Under the pieces are notes generated by a model. The model ran no database searches, was not told the DNA's origin, and saw only the letters and a list, made by a program, of their open reading frames with translations. Shown in pieces: positions 1-5,528 of a DNA stretch of 6,016 nt (positions are counted from its first letter, which is position 1; each line of letters starts with the position of its first letter). The stretch comes from Solirubrobacterales bacterium (GTDB lineage Bacteria > Actinomycetota > Thermoleophilia > Solirubrobacterales > Solirubrobacteraceae). The stretch spans positions 1-6,016 of the forward strand of contig JAATFK010000109.1 of the NCBI GenBank assembly GCA_015655225.1, in the 5' to 3' direction. Position numbers and translations under genes: made by a program.

Positions 1-490
1 GACCTTCGCGAACCGTCGCATCACCGACGGCGACGCCGTGCTGATCGAGCTGGGCGCCTGCCGCCGGCGCTACTTCGGCGCGCTGATGCGCACCGTCGCG
101 GTCGGCGACGGGCCGAGACGGCTGCCGGAGCTGGCGCTCGCGCTCGACGAGGCGCTCGACGCCGCGATCGCGGCGATCGCGCCGGGCGTGAGCTGCGGCG
201 AGGTCGACCGCGCCTGTCGCGAGCGGATCGAGGCGGCCGGCCTCGGCCGCTGGTTCCGCAAGCGCACCGGCTACTCGATCGGGCTCGCGTTCGCGCCCGA
301 CTGGGGCGAGGGCCACATCGTCAGCCTGCGCCGCGACGACCCGACGCCGCTGGAGCCCGGCATGACGTTCCACATCCCGCCGGCGGTGCGGCTGCCCGGC
401 GAGACCGTCTACGGCGTCAGCGAGACGGTCGTCGTGACGGAGGACGGCTGCGAGGTCCTGACGGCGTTCGAACGGGACCTGCGGCGATGA
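1..490 (+). CDS. M24-family (creatinase / ectoine hydrolase-like) hydrolase, 3' part
   Basis: This is the C-terminal 162 residues of a gene whose start lies before the window; the reading frame begins at base 2 and ends at TGA 488-490. The fragment carries the second half of the pita-bread catalytic domain: an ELGA strand (from base 47), an ALMRT strand (80-94), a GYSIG turn (269-283), a PGMTFHIPP segment (about 356-382) and a closing SETVVVTEDG strand (about 419-448). In M24 aminopeptidases these places supply the metal ligands Asp, Asp, His, Glu, Glu. Here they read Glu, Ala, Tyr, Pro, Glu, so a normal two-metal site is unlikely. The ALxRT and GYSIG wording resembles creatinase and ectoine hydrolase (DoeA/EutD) rather than Xaa-Pro peptidases, as recalled from family knowledge. 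The likely reaction is hydrolysis of an amidine or cyclic amide C-N bond in the cytoplasm; the substrate is inferred, not shown. It overlaps the next gene by 4 nt. Family call is strong; subfamily is moderate. Confidence 0.88.
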   Translation, partial: TFANRRITDGDAVLIELGACRRRYFGALMRTVAVGDGPRRLPELALALDEALDAAIAAIAPGVSCGEVDRACRERIEAAGLGRWFRKRTGYSIGLAFAPDWGEGHIVSLRRDDPTPLEPGMTFHIPPAVRLPGETVYGVSETVVVTEDGCEVLTAFERDLRR

Positions 491-1158
491 CGGTGTTGCG
501 CTCGCTCGACGAGCAGCTCGCGCCCGCGCACACCGCGCTGCTCGTGATCGACGTGCAGAACGACTTCTGCCACGCCGACGGCGTGCTGGCCGCGCGCGGC
601 GCCGACGTCGCCCGCACCAACGCGGTCGTGATCCCGCGCCTGAGCGCGCTCGTGCGCGACGCGGCCGCCGCCGGCGTCTTCGTCGTCTTCGCGCGGATCG
701 TGCAGTCGCCGCGGACCAATTCGGAGGCGTGGGAGGCGCTCGAGCCCGTGACCGGCGACCGCCTGGTCGTCGAGGGCAGCTGGGGCGCCGACTACGTCGA
801 CGGCCTGCCGCTCGACCGCGCCGACGTCGAGCTCGTGAAGCACCGCCACAGCGCGTTCGCGGGGACCTCGCTCGACGCGACGCTGCTGGCGCGCGGGATC
901 CGCACGGTCGTGCTCGGCGGCGTCGCGACGAACGTCTGCGTCGAGGGCACCGCCCGCGAGGCGGCCGACCGCGACTACTACGTCGTCGTGCTGGAGGACG
1001 GCAGCGGCGCGGCCGCCACCGACCTGCACGAGCAGAGCCTCGCGACCGTCCGCAGATACCTCGGCCGCGTCGCCACCTGCGACGAGGTCGCCGCCGCGTG
1101 GTCCGCGGCCGCGGCCCTCGCCCCCGATCCGAACGAACCACAGGAGATCCGCTCGTGA
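487..1158 (+). CDS. isochorismatase-family cysteine hydrolase (probable amidohydrolase)
   Basis: A complete 223-residue protein, the usual length for this family. The catalytic triad is visible: Asp22 in LLVIDVQNDF, Lys118 in ELVKHRHSAF, and the nucleophile Cys151 in GGVATNVCVEGTAREA, which also holds the typical turn before the cysteine. Members that keep this Cys hydrolyse C-N bonds (nicotinamidase, N-carbamoylsarcosine amidohydrolase, ureidoacrylate amidohydrolase RutB), whereas true isochorismatases lack it. The best guess is therefore a cytoplasmic amide or N-carbamoyl hydrolase releasing ammonia, possibly with CO2. The ADYVDGLPL and KHRHSAF region reads most like the RutB/carbamoylsarcosine branch, but no other rut gene is present. 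The ATG at 487 overlaps the TGA of the M24 gene (ATGA), with no strong Shine-Dalgarno before it, so translation is probably coupled. In-frame GTG 493 and TTG 496 are possible alternative starts of little consequence. Family is certain; substrate is unknown. Confidence 0.93.
   Translation: MTVLRSLDEQLAPAHTALLVIDVQNDFCHADGVLAARGADVARTNAVVIPRLSALVRDAAAAGVFVVFARIVQSPRTNSEAWEALEPVTGDRLVVEGSWGADYVDGLPLDRADVELVKHRHSAFAGTSLDATLLARGIRTVVLGGVATNVCVEGTAREAADRDYYVVVLEDGSGAAATDLHEQSLATVRRYLGRVATCDEVAAAWSAAAALAPDPNEPQEIRS
1141..1147 (+). promoter_or_regulatory. Shine-Dalgarno that fixes the GTG start at 1155
   Basis: CAGGAGA, with core AGGAG at 1142-1146, lies 8 nt before the GTG at 1155. It sits inside the last codons of the isochorismatase-type gene. 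It supports starting the DpaA-like protein here, although the same frame stays open far upstream. Confidence 0.75.
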
Positions 1159-2069
1159 GCTACGAACCCCGCATCGACCTCTCCGGCAAGCGCGTCGCCG
1201 TGCTCGCCGGCGACGAGCGCATGCTCGAGATCATGCGCCTCGCCCGCAGAGCGGGCGCGACCGTGACCGCGTTCGCGGCCGCGCCCGACGCGGCCGAGGC
1301 GATCGGCGGCCCGCCCGCCGACTCGCTCGAGCAGGCGCTCACCGACGCCGACCTGATCATCACGCCCGTCCCCGGCCTCGGGCCCGACGACGAGCTCTGG
1401 ACGCCGAACGCGGCCGAGCCGGTGCGCCTCACGAGCGACGCGCTGAGCCTCGCCGCGCCGGGCGCGCAGATGTACATGGGCCGCGTCACGCCCGGGATCG
1501 AGGCGGTCTGCAAGCCGGCCGGCGTGACGCCGGTCGCCCACGGCGACGACGACGTCGAGGCGCTGCTGCACGCGGTGCCGACCGCCGAGGGCGCGGTGCA
1601 CCACGCGATCGCGCTGAGCGACATCACGCTGATGGGCTCGCGCTGCGTCTGCACCGGCTTCGGCCGCGTCGGCCAGTCGATGGCGCTGCTGCTGAAGGGG
1701 ATGGGCGCCGACGTCACGCTCTGCGCCCGCAACGAGTCCCAGCGCGCCCGCGCGGTCGGCTTCGGGCTGAAGGCGCTGGAGCTCGACGCGCTCGGTGAGC
1801 AACTGGCCGTGGCGGACTTCTGCTTCCAGTCGGCGCCCGGCCTCGACGGCTACCTGCTCGACCGCACGACGCTCTCGCAGGCGAACCCGGAGATCGTGAT
1901 CATCGAGCTTTCCTCGCCGCCGTCGGGCACCGACCTGGCGGCCGCCGAGGAGCTCGGGCTGACGGCGCTGTGGGCGCGCGGGCAGGCCGGCAGCGCGTCG
2001 CGCACGGCCGGCGCCGACGAGTTCCAGGTGATCGAGCGGATGTACGCGGAGTCGCTCGCCCATGCCTGA
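1155..2069 (+). CDS. dipicolinate synthase subunit A (DpaA/SpoVFA)-like NAD(P)-binding oxidoreductase
   Basis: A 304-residue protein, close to the roughly 300 of Bacillus SpoVFA. The N-terminal Rossmann-like half begins VAVLAGDERMLEI (14-26), matching the VIGGDARQLEI start of SpoVFA. The linker VPTAEGAV (141-148) matches IPTVEGTI. A second nucleotide-binding half has the dinucleotide turn GFGRVG (168-173), followed by GADVTLCAR. Further on, SSPPSGTD (253-260) and RTAGA (283-287) match the family's C-terminal landmarks. In spore formers DpaA works with flavoprotein DpaB to make dipicolinate from the DapA product of the lysine pathway. No DpaB or spore gene is present here, and the next gene is an unrelated FAD enzyme, so dipicolinate synthesis is doubtful. 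A related oxidation or reduction of a cyclic imine or amine is more likely, by inference. The GTG start overlaps the preceding stop (GTGA) and has a good ribosome site. Frame upstream of 1155 is open but is a GC-rich shadow of the previous gene. Homology is strong; reaction is unknown. Confidence 0.85.
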   Translation: MSYEPRIDLSGKRVAVLAGDERMLEIMRLARRAGATVTAFAAAPDAAEAIGGPPADSLEQALTDADLIITPVPGLGPDDELWTPNAAEPVRLTSDALSLAAPGAQMYMGRVTPGIEAVCKPAGVTPVAHGDDDVEALLHAVPTAEGAVHHAIALSDITLMGSRCVCTGFGRVGQSMALLLKGMGADVTLCARNESQRARAVGFGLKALELDALGEQLAVADFCFQSAPGLDGYLLDRTTLSQANPEIVIIELSSPPSGTDLAAAEELGLTALWARGQAGSASRTAGADEFQVIERMYAESLAHA

Positions 2070-3810
2070 TCCGCTCGCCGAGGTGGTCGCCGAGGTCGAC
2101 ACGGACGTGCTCGTCGTCGGCGGCGGCCTGGCCGCGCTGCGGGCCGCGTGCGACGCGCGCCGCGCCGGCGCGCGCGTCGCGATCGCCGTCAAGGGACGGC
2201 TCGGGCGCAGCGGCTCCTCGGCGATGACGTCGGCCGGCTACTCGGCCGTGATCGACCCCGCCGACGAGGCCGCCTCGCACGCCCGCGACACGCTCGCCGG
2301 CGGCCGCGGCCTGAACGACGCGCGCCTCGTCGAGCTGCTCGCGGCGGAGGCGCCGGAGCGGCGCGAGGAGCTGCTCGCGCTCGGCGCTCCGCTCGCGCTG
2401 GAGGACGACGGCCGGCCGGTCGTCCACCCCAGCGGCGACCACGCGATCCCGCGCACGGTCGTCGCCGCGAGCTTCCGCGGGCTCGACTTCACGCTCCCGC
2501 TCGCGGCCGAGGCGGAGCGGCTCGGCTGCGTCGTGCTGGAGCGCACGATGGCGCTCGACGTCCTGACCGGTCCCGACGGCGTCCTCGGCGCCGTCGGCCT
2601 GCGGCGCGGCGAGGACCCGGGGCTCGTCGTCGTGCGGGCGCCCGCGGTCGTGCTCGCGACCGGCGGCGCCGGCCAGCTCTTCTCCGTCTCCTCGAACCCG
2701 AGCGACGTCACCGGCGACGGCTACGCGATCGCGCTGCGGGCCGGGGCGGCGCTGCGCGACATGGAGTTCATCCAGTTCTACCCGTGGCGCTGCATCGTCC
2801 CGTTCGAGCAGGGACGGATGCCGATCCAGCCGTCGACCTTCGTCCACGGCGCCCGGCTGCTCAACAGCCGCGGCGAGCGCTTCATGCGCGACTGGGATCC
2901 GGTGGGCGTCGAGGCGACCCATCGCGACGTCGCCGCGCGCGGGATCTCGGAGCAGATCCGCACCGGCCTCGACGTCCGCGGCGGCGTCGTGCTCGACCTC
3001 TCCCACGTCTCCGACGCGGACTGGCGGCGCTCGAACCCGCGGCCCGCCGAGTGGTTCGACAAGCGCGGCCTCGACGTCCGCGAGCAGGAGCTGATCATCG
3101 CCCCCGAGGCGCACTTCTTCATGGGCGGCGTGCTCGTCGATGAGCACGGCGCGAGCGGGGTCCCCGGCCTCTTCGCGGCCGGCGAGACGGCCGGGGGCGT
3201 CCACGGCGCCAACCGGCTCGACTCGAACGCGATCCCCGAGACGCAGGTCTTCGGCGCACGCGCCGGGCGGGCGTCGGCGGCCTATGCGGCGGAGGCCGGG
3301 CAGGCGGACGCGGACGCCGACGCCGGCGCCGCGCGGGACGCGACCGAGCGCTGGCTCGCCGTCCACGCCGCGACGGGCGCGCGCGGCGCGACGGGCGCGC
3401 GCGGCGCCGCCGACGCGCCCGCGACCTGGACCGCCGCCGACTACGCCGAGCGCCGCAGACACCTCCAGCGCATCGCCTGGGCGGACCTCGGGATCGTGCG
3501 CGAGGCGGGCCGGCTCGAGGCCGGCCTGGCCGAGCTGGCCGCGCTCACCGAGGAGCTGTCGGACGCCCGCCCGGCGGACGTCGCCGCCGCGCTCGCGGAC
3601 GCCGAGCTGGAGGACCTGCTGCTGGTCGGCGCCGCCTGCCTGACGGCCGCGCTGGAGCGCGAGGAGAGCCGCGGCGCCCACTTCCGCGCCGACCACCCCG
3701 AGCGCGACGACGAGCGCTGGCGCCGCGTGCTGGTGCTGCGCGGCGCGACGCCGTCCGCGCTCGCGACCGAGAGCCTGCCCGTCCGCGACTACGAGGAGAC
3801 CGTGCCATGA
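2062..3810 (+). CDS. FAD-dependent oxidoreductase, fumarate reductase / L-aspartate oxidase superfamily
   Basis: A 582-residue soluble flavoprotein with no signal peptide or membrane segment. Its dinucleotide fold is VLVVGGGLAALRAA (16-29). The second FAD contact is VLATGGAG (197-204), and the FAD-closing motif is LFAAGETAGGVHGANRL (370-386). The capping and helical parts include MEFIQFYPW (234-242), HFFMGG (351-356) and the C-terminal EESRGAHFRADHPERDD (534-550) seen in FrdA/SdhA/NadB proteins. His351 and Arg385, which bind the substrate carboxylate in relatives, are kept. The histidine of QFHPT is Tyr240, and the arginine-bearing RGEGG segment reads FVHGA (260-264). The site of the SDH covalent FAD histidine is Gly/Ser (GSSAMTSAG), so FAD is probably non-covalent. 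No iron-sulfur subunit is adjacent. Residues 411-452 are a low-complexity Ala/Asp/Gly linker with a duplicated hexapeptide. The start overlaps the preceding gene by 8 nt, with GGAG at 2048-2051. It probably oxidises an amine or acid intermediate of this pathway; that is inference. Confidence 0.9.
   Translation: MPDPLAEVVAEVDTDVLVVGGGLAALRAACDARRAGARVAIAVKGRLGRSGSSAMTSAGYSAVIDPADEAASHARDTLAGGRGLNDARLVELLAAEAPERREELLALGAPLALEDDGRPVVHPSGDHAIPRTVVAASFRGLDFTLPLAAEAERLGCVVLERTMALDVLTGPDGVLGAVGLRRGEDPGLVVVRAPAVVLATGGAGQLFSVSSNPSDVTGDGYAIALRAGAALRDMEFIQFYPWRCIVPFEQGRMPIQPSTFVHGARLLNSRGERFMRDWDPVGVEATHRDVAARGISEQIRTGLDVRGGVVLDLSHVSDADWRRSNPRPAEWFDKRGLDVREQELIIAPEAHFFMGGVLVDEHGASGVPGLFAAGETAGGVHGANRLDSNAIPETQVFGARAGRASAAYAAEAGQADADADAGAARDATERWLAVHAATGARGATGARGAADAPATWTAADYAERRRHLQRIAWADLGIVREAGRLEAGLAELAALTEELSDARPADVAAALADAELEDLLLVGAACLTAALEREESRGAHFRADHPERDDERWRRVLVLRGATPSALATESLPVRDYEETVP
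3370..3405 (+). repeat. perfect 18-bp tandem duplication inside the flavoprotein gene
   Basis: The unit GCGACGGGCGCGCGCGGC occurs twice in a row without mismatch and in frame. It encodes Ala-Thr-Gly-Ala-Arg-Gly twice (residues 437-448). It lies in the low-complexity linker between the FAD/capping domains and the C-terminal helical domain, so a change in copy number would probably be tolerated. Replication slippage in GC-rich DNA is the likely origin. Confidence 0.9.
3793..3799 (+). promoter_or_regulatory. Shine-Dalgarno for the ABC ATPase gene
   Basis: GAGGAGA lies 7 nt before the ATG at 3807, within the last codons of the flavoprotein gene. It supports the ATG that overlaps the TGA 3808-3810. 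A second purine tract, AGGAGG at 3819-3824, has no suitably spaced in-frame start after it. Confidence 0.7.
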
Positions 3811-4640
3811 CCGCCCTCAGGAGGGCCGCTGCCGCCGGCGGCGCGCCCGCCGGCGACCCCCGCCGGCTCACGCTCGAGCGCCTCTACAAGGTCTACGTCA
3901 GCCGCGGCGAGTCGCTGCTCGCGGTGCGCGACGTCTCGCTGAAGATCGAGCCGGGCGAGTTCGTCACCTTCCTCGGCCCCAGCGGCTGCGGCAAGTCGAC
4001 CGTCCTCAACATGCTCGCCGGCCTGGAGAGCATCACCGACGGGAGCGCCCACCAGGGCGGCCGGCCGATCACCGGCGTCAACACCGACGTCGGCTACATC
4101 ACGCAGGACGACAACCTGCTGCCGTGGCGAACGCTGCTCGACAACGTCGCGTTCCCGCTGGAGCTGCGCGGCGTCGGCAAGGGCGAGCGCCGCGAGCGCG
4201 CGCACGAGCTGCTGCGCTCGGTCGGGCTGGCTGGCTTCGAGAGCGCCTATCCGCACGAGCTGTCGGGCGGGATGCGCAAGCGCGGCTCGATCGCGCGGAC
4301 GCTGCTGGTCGACGAGCCGGTGATCCTGATGGACGAGCCGTTCGGCCCGCTCGACGCGCAGACGCGGCTGCTGCTCCAGGACGAGCTGCTGCGACTCTGG
4401 AGCGGCAGCGGCAAGACGATCGTCTTCGTCACGCACGACCTCGTCGAGGCGATCGCGCTGTCGGACCGGATCGTGATCTTCACCTCGACCCCCGGCACGA
4501 TCAAGTCGATCCACACGATCGACATCCCGCGTCCCCGCGACGTCTTCCACATCTACGAGACCGACCGCTTCACCGAGCTGTTCGACCTCCTGTGGGCCGA
4601 GTTGCGCGAGGAGATCACCAAGGCGCGAGCACGCCACTAG
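3807..4640 (+). CDS. ABC transporter ATP-binding protein, NitT/TauT/SsuB class
   Basis: A 277-residue nucleotide-binding subunit with every motif in order. These are Walker A GPSGCGKST (57-65), the Q-loop glutamine in YITQDDNLLPW (Q100), signature LSGGM (152-156), Walker B VILMDEP (172-178), D-loop GPLD (180-183) and the switch histidine in VTHD (H210). The DDNLLPW stretch and the FGPLDAQTR ending mark the importer class for nitrate, taurine, alkanesulfonates and related small organic compounds. It should power uptake through the permease that follows. It acts on the inner face of the membrane, presumably as a dimer. After the signature it reads RKRGSIARTLL instead of the commoner RQRVALARAL, a mild family variation. 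The first 20 residues form an Ala/Gly/Arg-rich extension before the ABC fold. The start overlaps the flavoprotein stop by 4 nt (ATGA). Class is very clear; substrate cannot be read. Confidence 0.96.
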   Translation: MTALRRAAAAGGAPAGDPRRLTLERLYKVYVSRGESLLAVRDVSLKIEPGEFVTFLGPSGCGKSTVLNMLAGLESITDGSAHQGGRPITGVNTDVGYITQDDNLLPWRTLLDNVAFPLELRGVGKGERRERAHELLRSVGLAGFESAYPHELSGGMRKRGSIARTLLVDEPVILMDEPFGPLDAQTRLLLQDELLRLWSGSGKTIVFVTHDLVEAIALSDRIVIFTSTPGTIKSIHTIDIPRPRDVFHIYETDRFTELFDLLWAELREEITKARARH

Positions 4641-4644
4641 GAGA
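4639..4644 (+). promoter_or_regulatory. Shine-Dalgarno for the permease gene
   Basis: AGGAGA overlaps the TAG stop of the ATPase gene and lies 5 nt before the ATG at 4650. It occupies the only true intergenic gap in the window (9 nt, 4641-4649). Confidence 0.75.
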
Positions 4645-4649
4645 GCGAG

Positions 4650-5528
4650 ATGGCCGAGATCCAAACCGAACCCGTCACCCTGCTGCCGTCCGTCCCGCTG
4701 GACGCCGACGAGGAGCGCCTCCAGCTTCGCGAGGTCGAGCGCACGCGCCAGGCGCAACGCCGCACGCTGATCTGGATCGTCTCCTGGCGTCTGACGCTGC
4801 TGGTCGTCCTGCTCTTCGGCTGGTACTTCGCCTCGGGGCACATCGTCGACAGACTGTTCGCCTCCAACCCGATCGACGTGGCGAAGGCGTTCGGCGACTA
4901 CATCGGCGACGGGACCCTCTGGTACAACCTGCGCTACACGCTGATCGAGGTCGCCGTCGGCTATGGCGCCGGCACCGTGATCGCGCTCGTCGCCGCCGGG
5001 CTGCTGTCGATCTTCACGACCGCCCACCGCGTGCTGCACCCGTTCCTGATGGCGTTATACGCGGTGCCGAAGATCGCGATCGCGCCGCTGATGATCATGT
5101 GGTTCGGGCTCGGGCTGACGCCGAAGTTCCTGCTGTCGGGGATCTTCGTCTTCTTCGTCGTGTTCATGAACACGCTCGCGGGGCTGAGATCGGTCTCCCC
5201 CAGCCTGATCAACGTCGCCCGTGTGATGGGCGCGCGCCGCCACCAGCTGCTGCTGAAGGTCGTCTTCCCGTCGGCGACCCCGAACGTGCTGACGGCGATG
5301 CGGATCACGGTGCCGGAGGCGATGGTCGGCGCGATCGTCGGCGAGTTCATCGCCGGCAACCGCGGCATCGGCTACCTGATCAACTCGGCCTCCAACCAGT
5401 ACAACACCGCCGGGGTCTTCGCCGGCATCATCGCGATCCTGATCGTCGTGCTGCTGATGGACTCGCTCGTCACGCTGCTGGAGCGGCGGCTGATGCGCTG
5501 GCGCCCGCCGAGCGCCGCCGACCGCTGA
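4650..5528 (+). CDS. ABC transporter permease, NitT/TauT/SsuC class (BPD_transp_1)
   Basis: A 292-residue inner-membrane protein. After a charged cytoplasmic N-terminus of about 42 residues come six hydrophobic segments, at roughly 44-62, 96-121, 129-150, 159-177, 221-235 and 254-275. The EAA loop that contacts the ATPase is at about 187-219 (INVARVMGARRHQLLLKVVFP), with the invariant glycine at 194. YAVPKIAIAPLMIMWFG and GEFIAGNRGIGYLI are hallmark phrases of the SsuC/TauC/NrtB permeases. It should form a homodimeric channel with the upstream ATPase and take substrate from a periplasmic or lipoprotein-type binding protein. That protein is not in this window and may lie upstream of base 1 or downstream. 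Leu136 is encoded by TTA (5055-5057), the only TTA codon I found in the seven genes. The stop shares one base with the next start. Class is very clear; substrate is unknown. Confidence 0.95.
   Translation: MAEIQTEPVTLLPSVPLDADEERLQLREVERTRQAQRRTLIWIVSWRLTLLVVLLFGWYFASGHIVDRLFASNPIDVAKAFGDYIGDGTLWYNLRYTLIEVAVGYGAGTVIALVAAGLLSIFTTAHRVLHPFLMALYAVPKIAIAPLMIMWFGLGLTPKFLLSGIFVFFVVFMNTLAGLRSVSPSLINVARVMGARRHQLLLKVVFPSATPNVLTAMRITVPEAMVGAIVGEFIAGNRGIGYLINSASNQYNTAGVFAGIIAILIVVLLMDSLVTLLERRLMRWRPPSAADR

Noticed and set aside
729..1154. Open frame running upstream of the GTG at 1155, which would make the DpaA-like protein 446 residues long
   Set aside because: The extra 142 residues are Arg/Gly/Pro-rich shadow of the isochorismatase-type gene in another frame. 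The Shine-Dalgarno and homology both begin at 1155.
2148..3143. 331-residue plus-strand open frame in another phase within the flavoprotein gene
   Set aside because: It is almost entirely Arg, Ala, Gly and Pro, the usual result of reading high-GC codons out of phase.
1900..3696. 598-residue open frame on the minus strand
   Set aside because: It is a typical antisense shadow of high-GC coding DNA: low-complexity Arg/Ala/Gly/Val composition, no recognisable domain, and it lies opposite two well-supported genes.
2062..3810. Calling the flavoprotein succinate dehydrogenase/fumarate reductase subunit A
   Set aside because: The covalent-FAD histidine, the QFHPT histidine and the RGEGG arginine are missing, and no B, C or D subunit genes are adjacent.
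3819..3824. AGGAGG just inside the ABC ATPase gene as a marker of a later start
   Set aside because: No in-frame ATG, GTG or TTG follows at a suitable distance. The nearby CTG at 3829 is out of frame, and the ATG at 3807 has its own ribosome site.
4641..4649. Possible promoter or terminator between the ATPase and permease genes
   Set aside because: The gap is only 9 nt and is taken up by the ribosome-binding region. There is no hairpin or T-run.
3789..5039. 416-residue open frame on the minus strand opposite the ABC genes
   Set aside because: Its composition is rich in Gln, Asp, Arg and Val from reversed codons and it shows no motif. The plus strand holds all ABC motifs in order.
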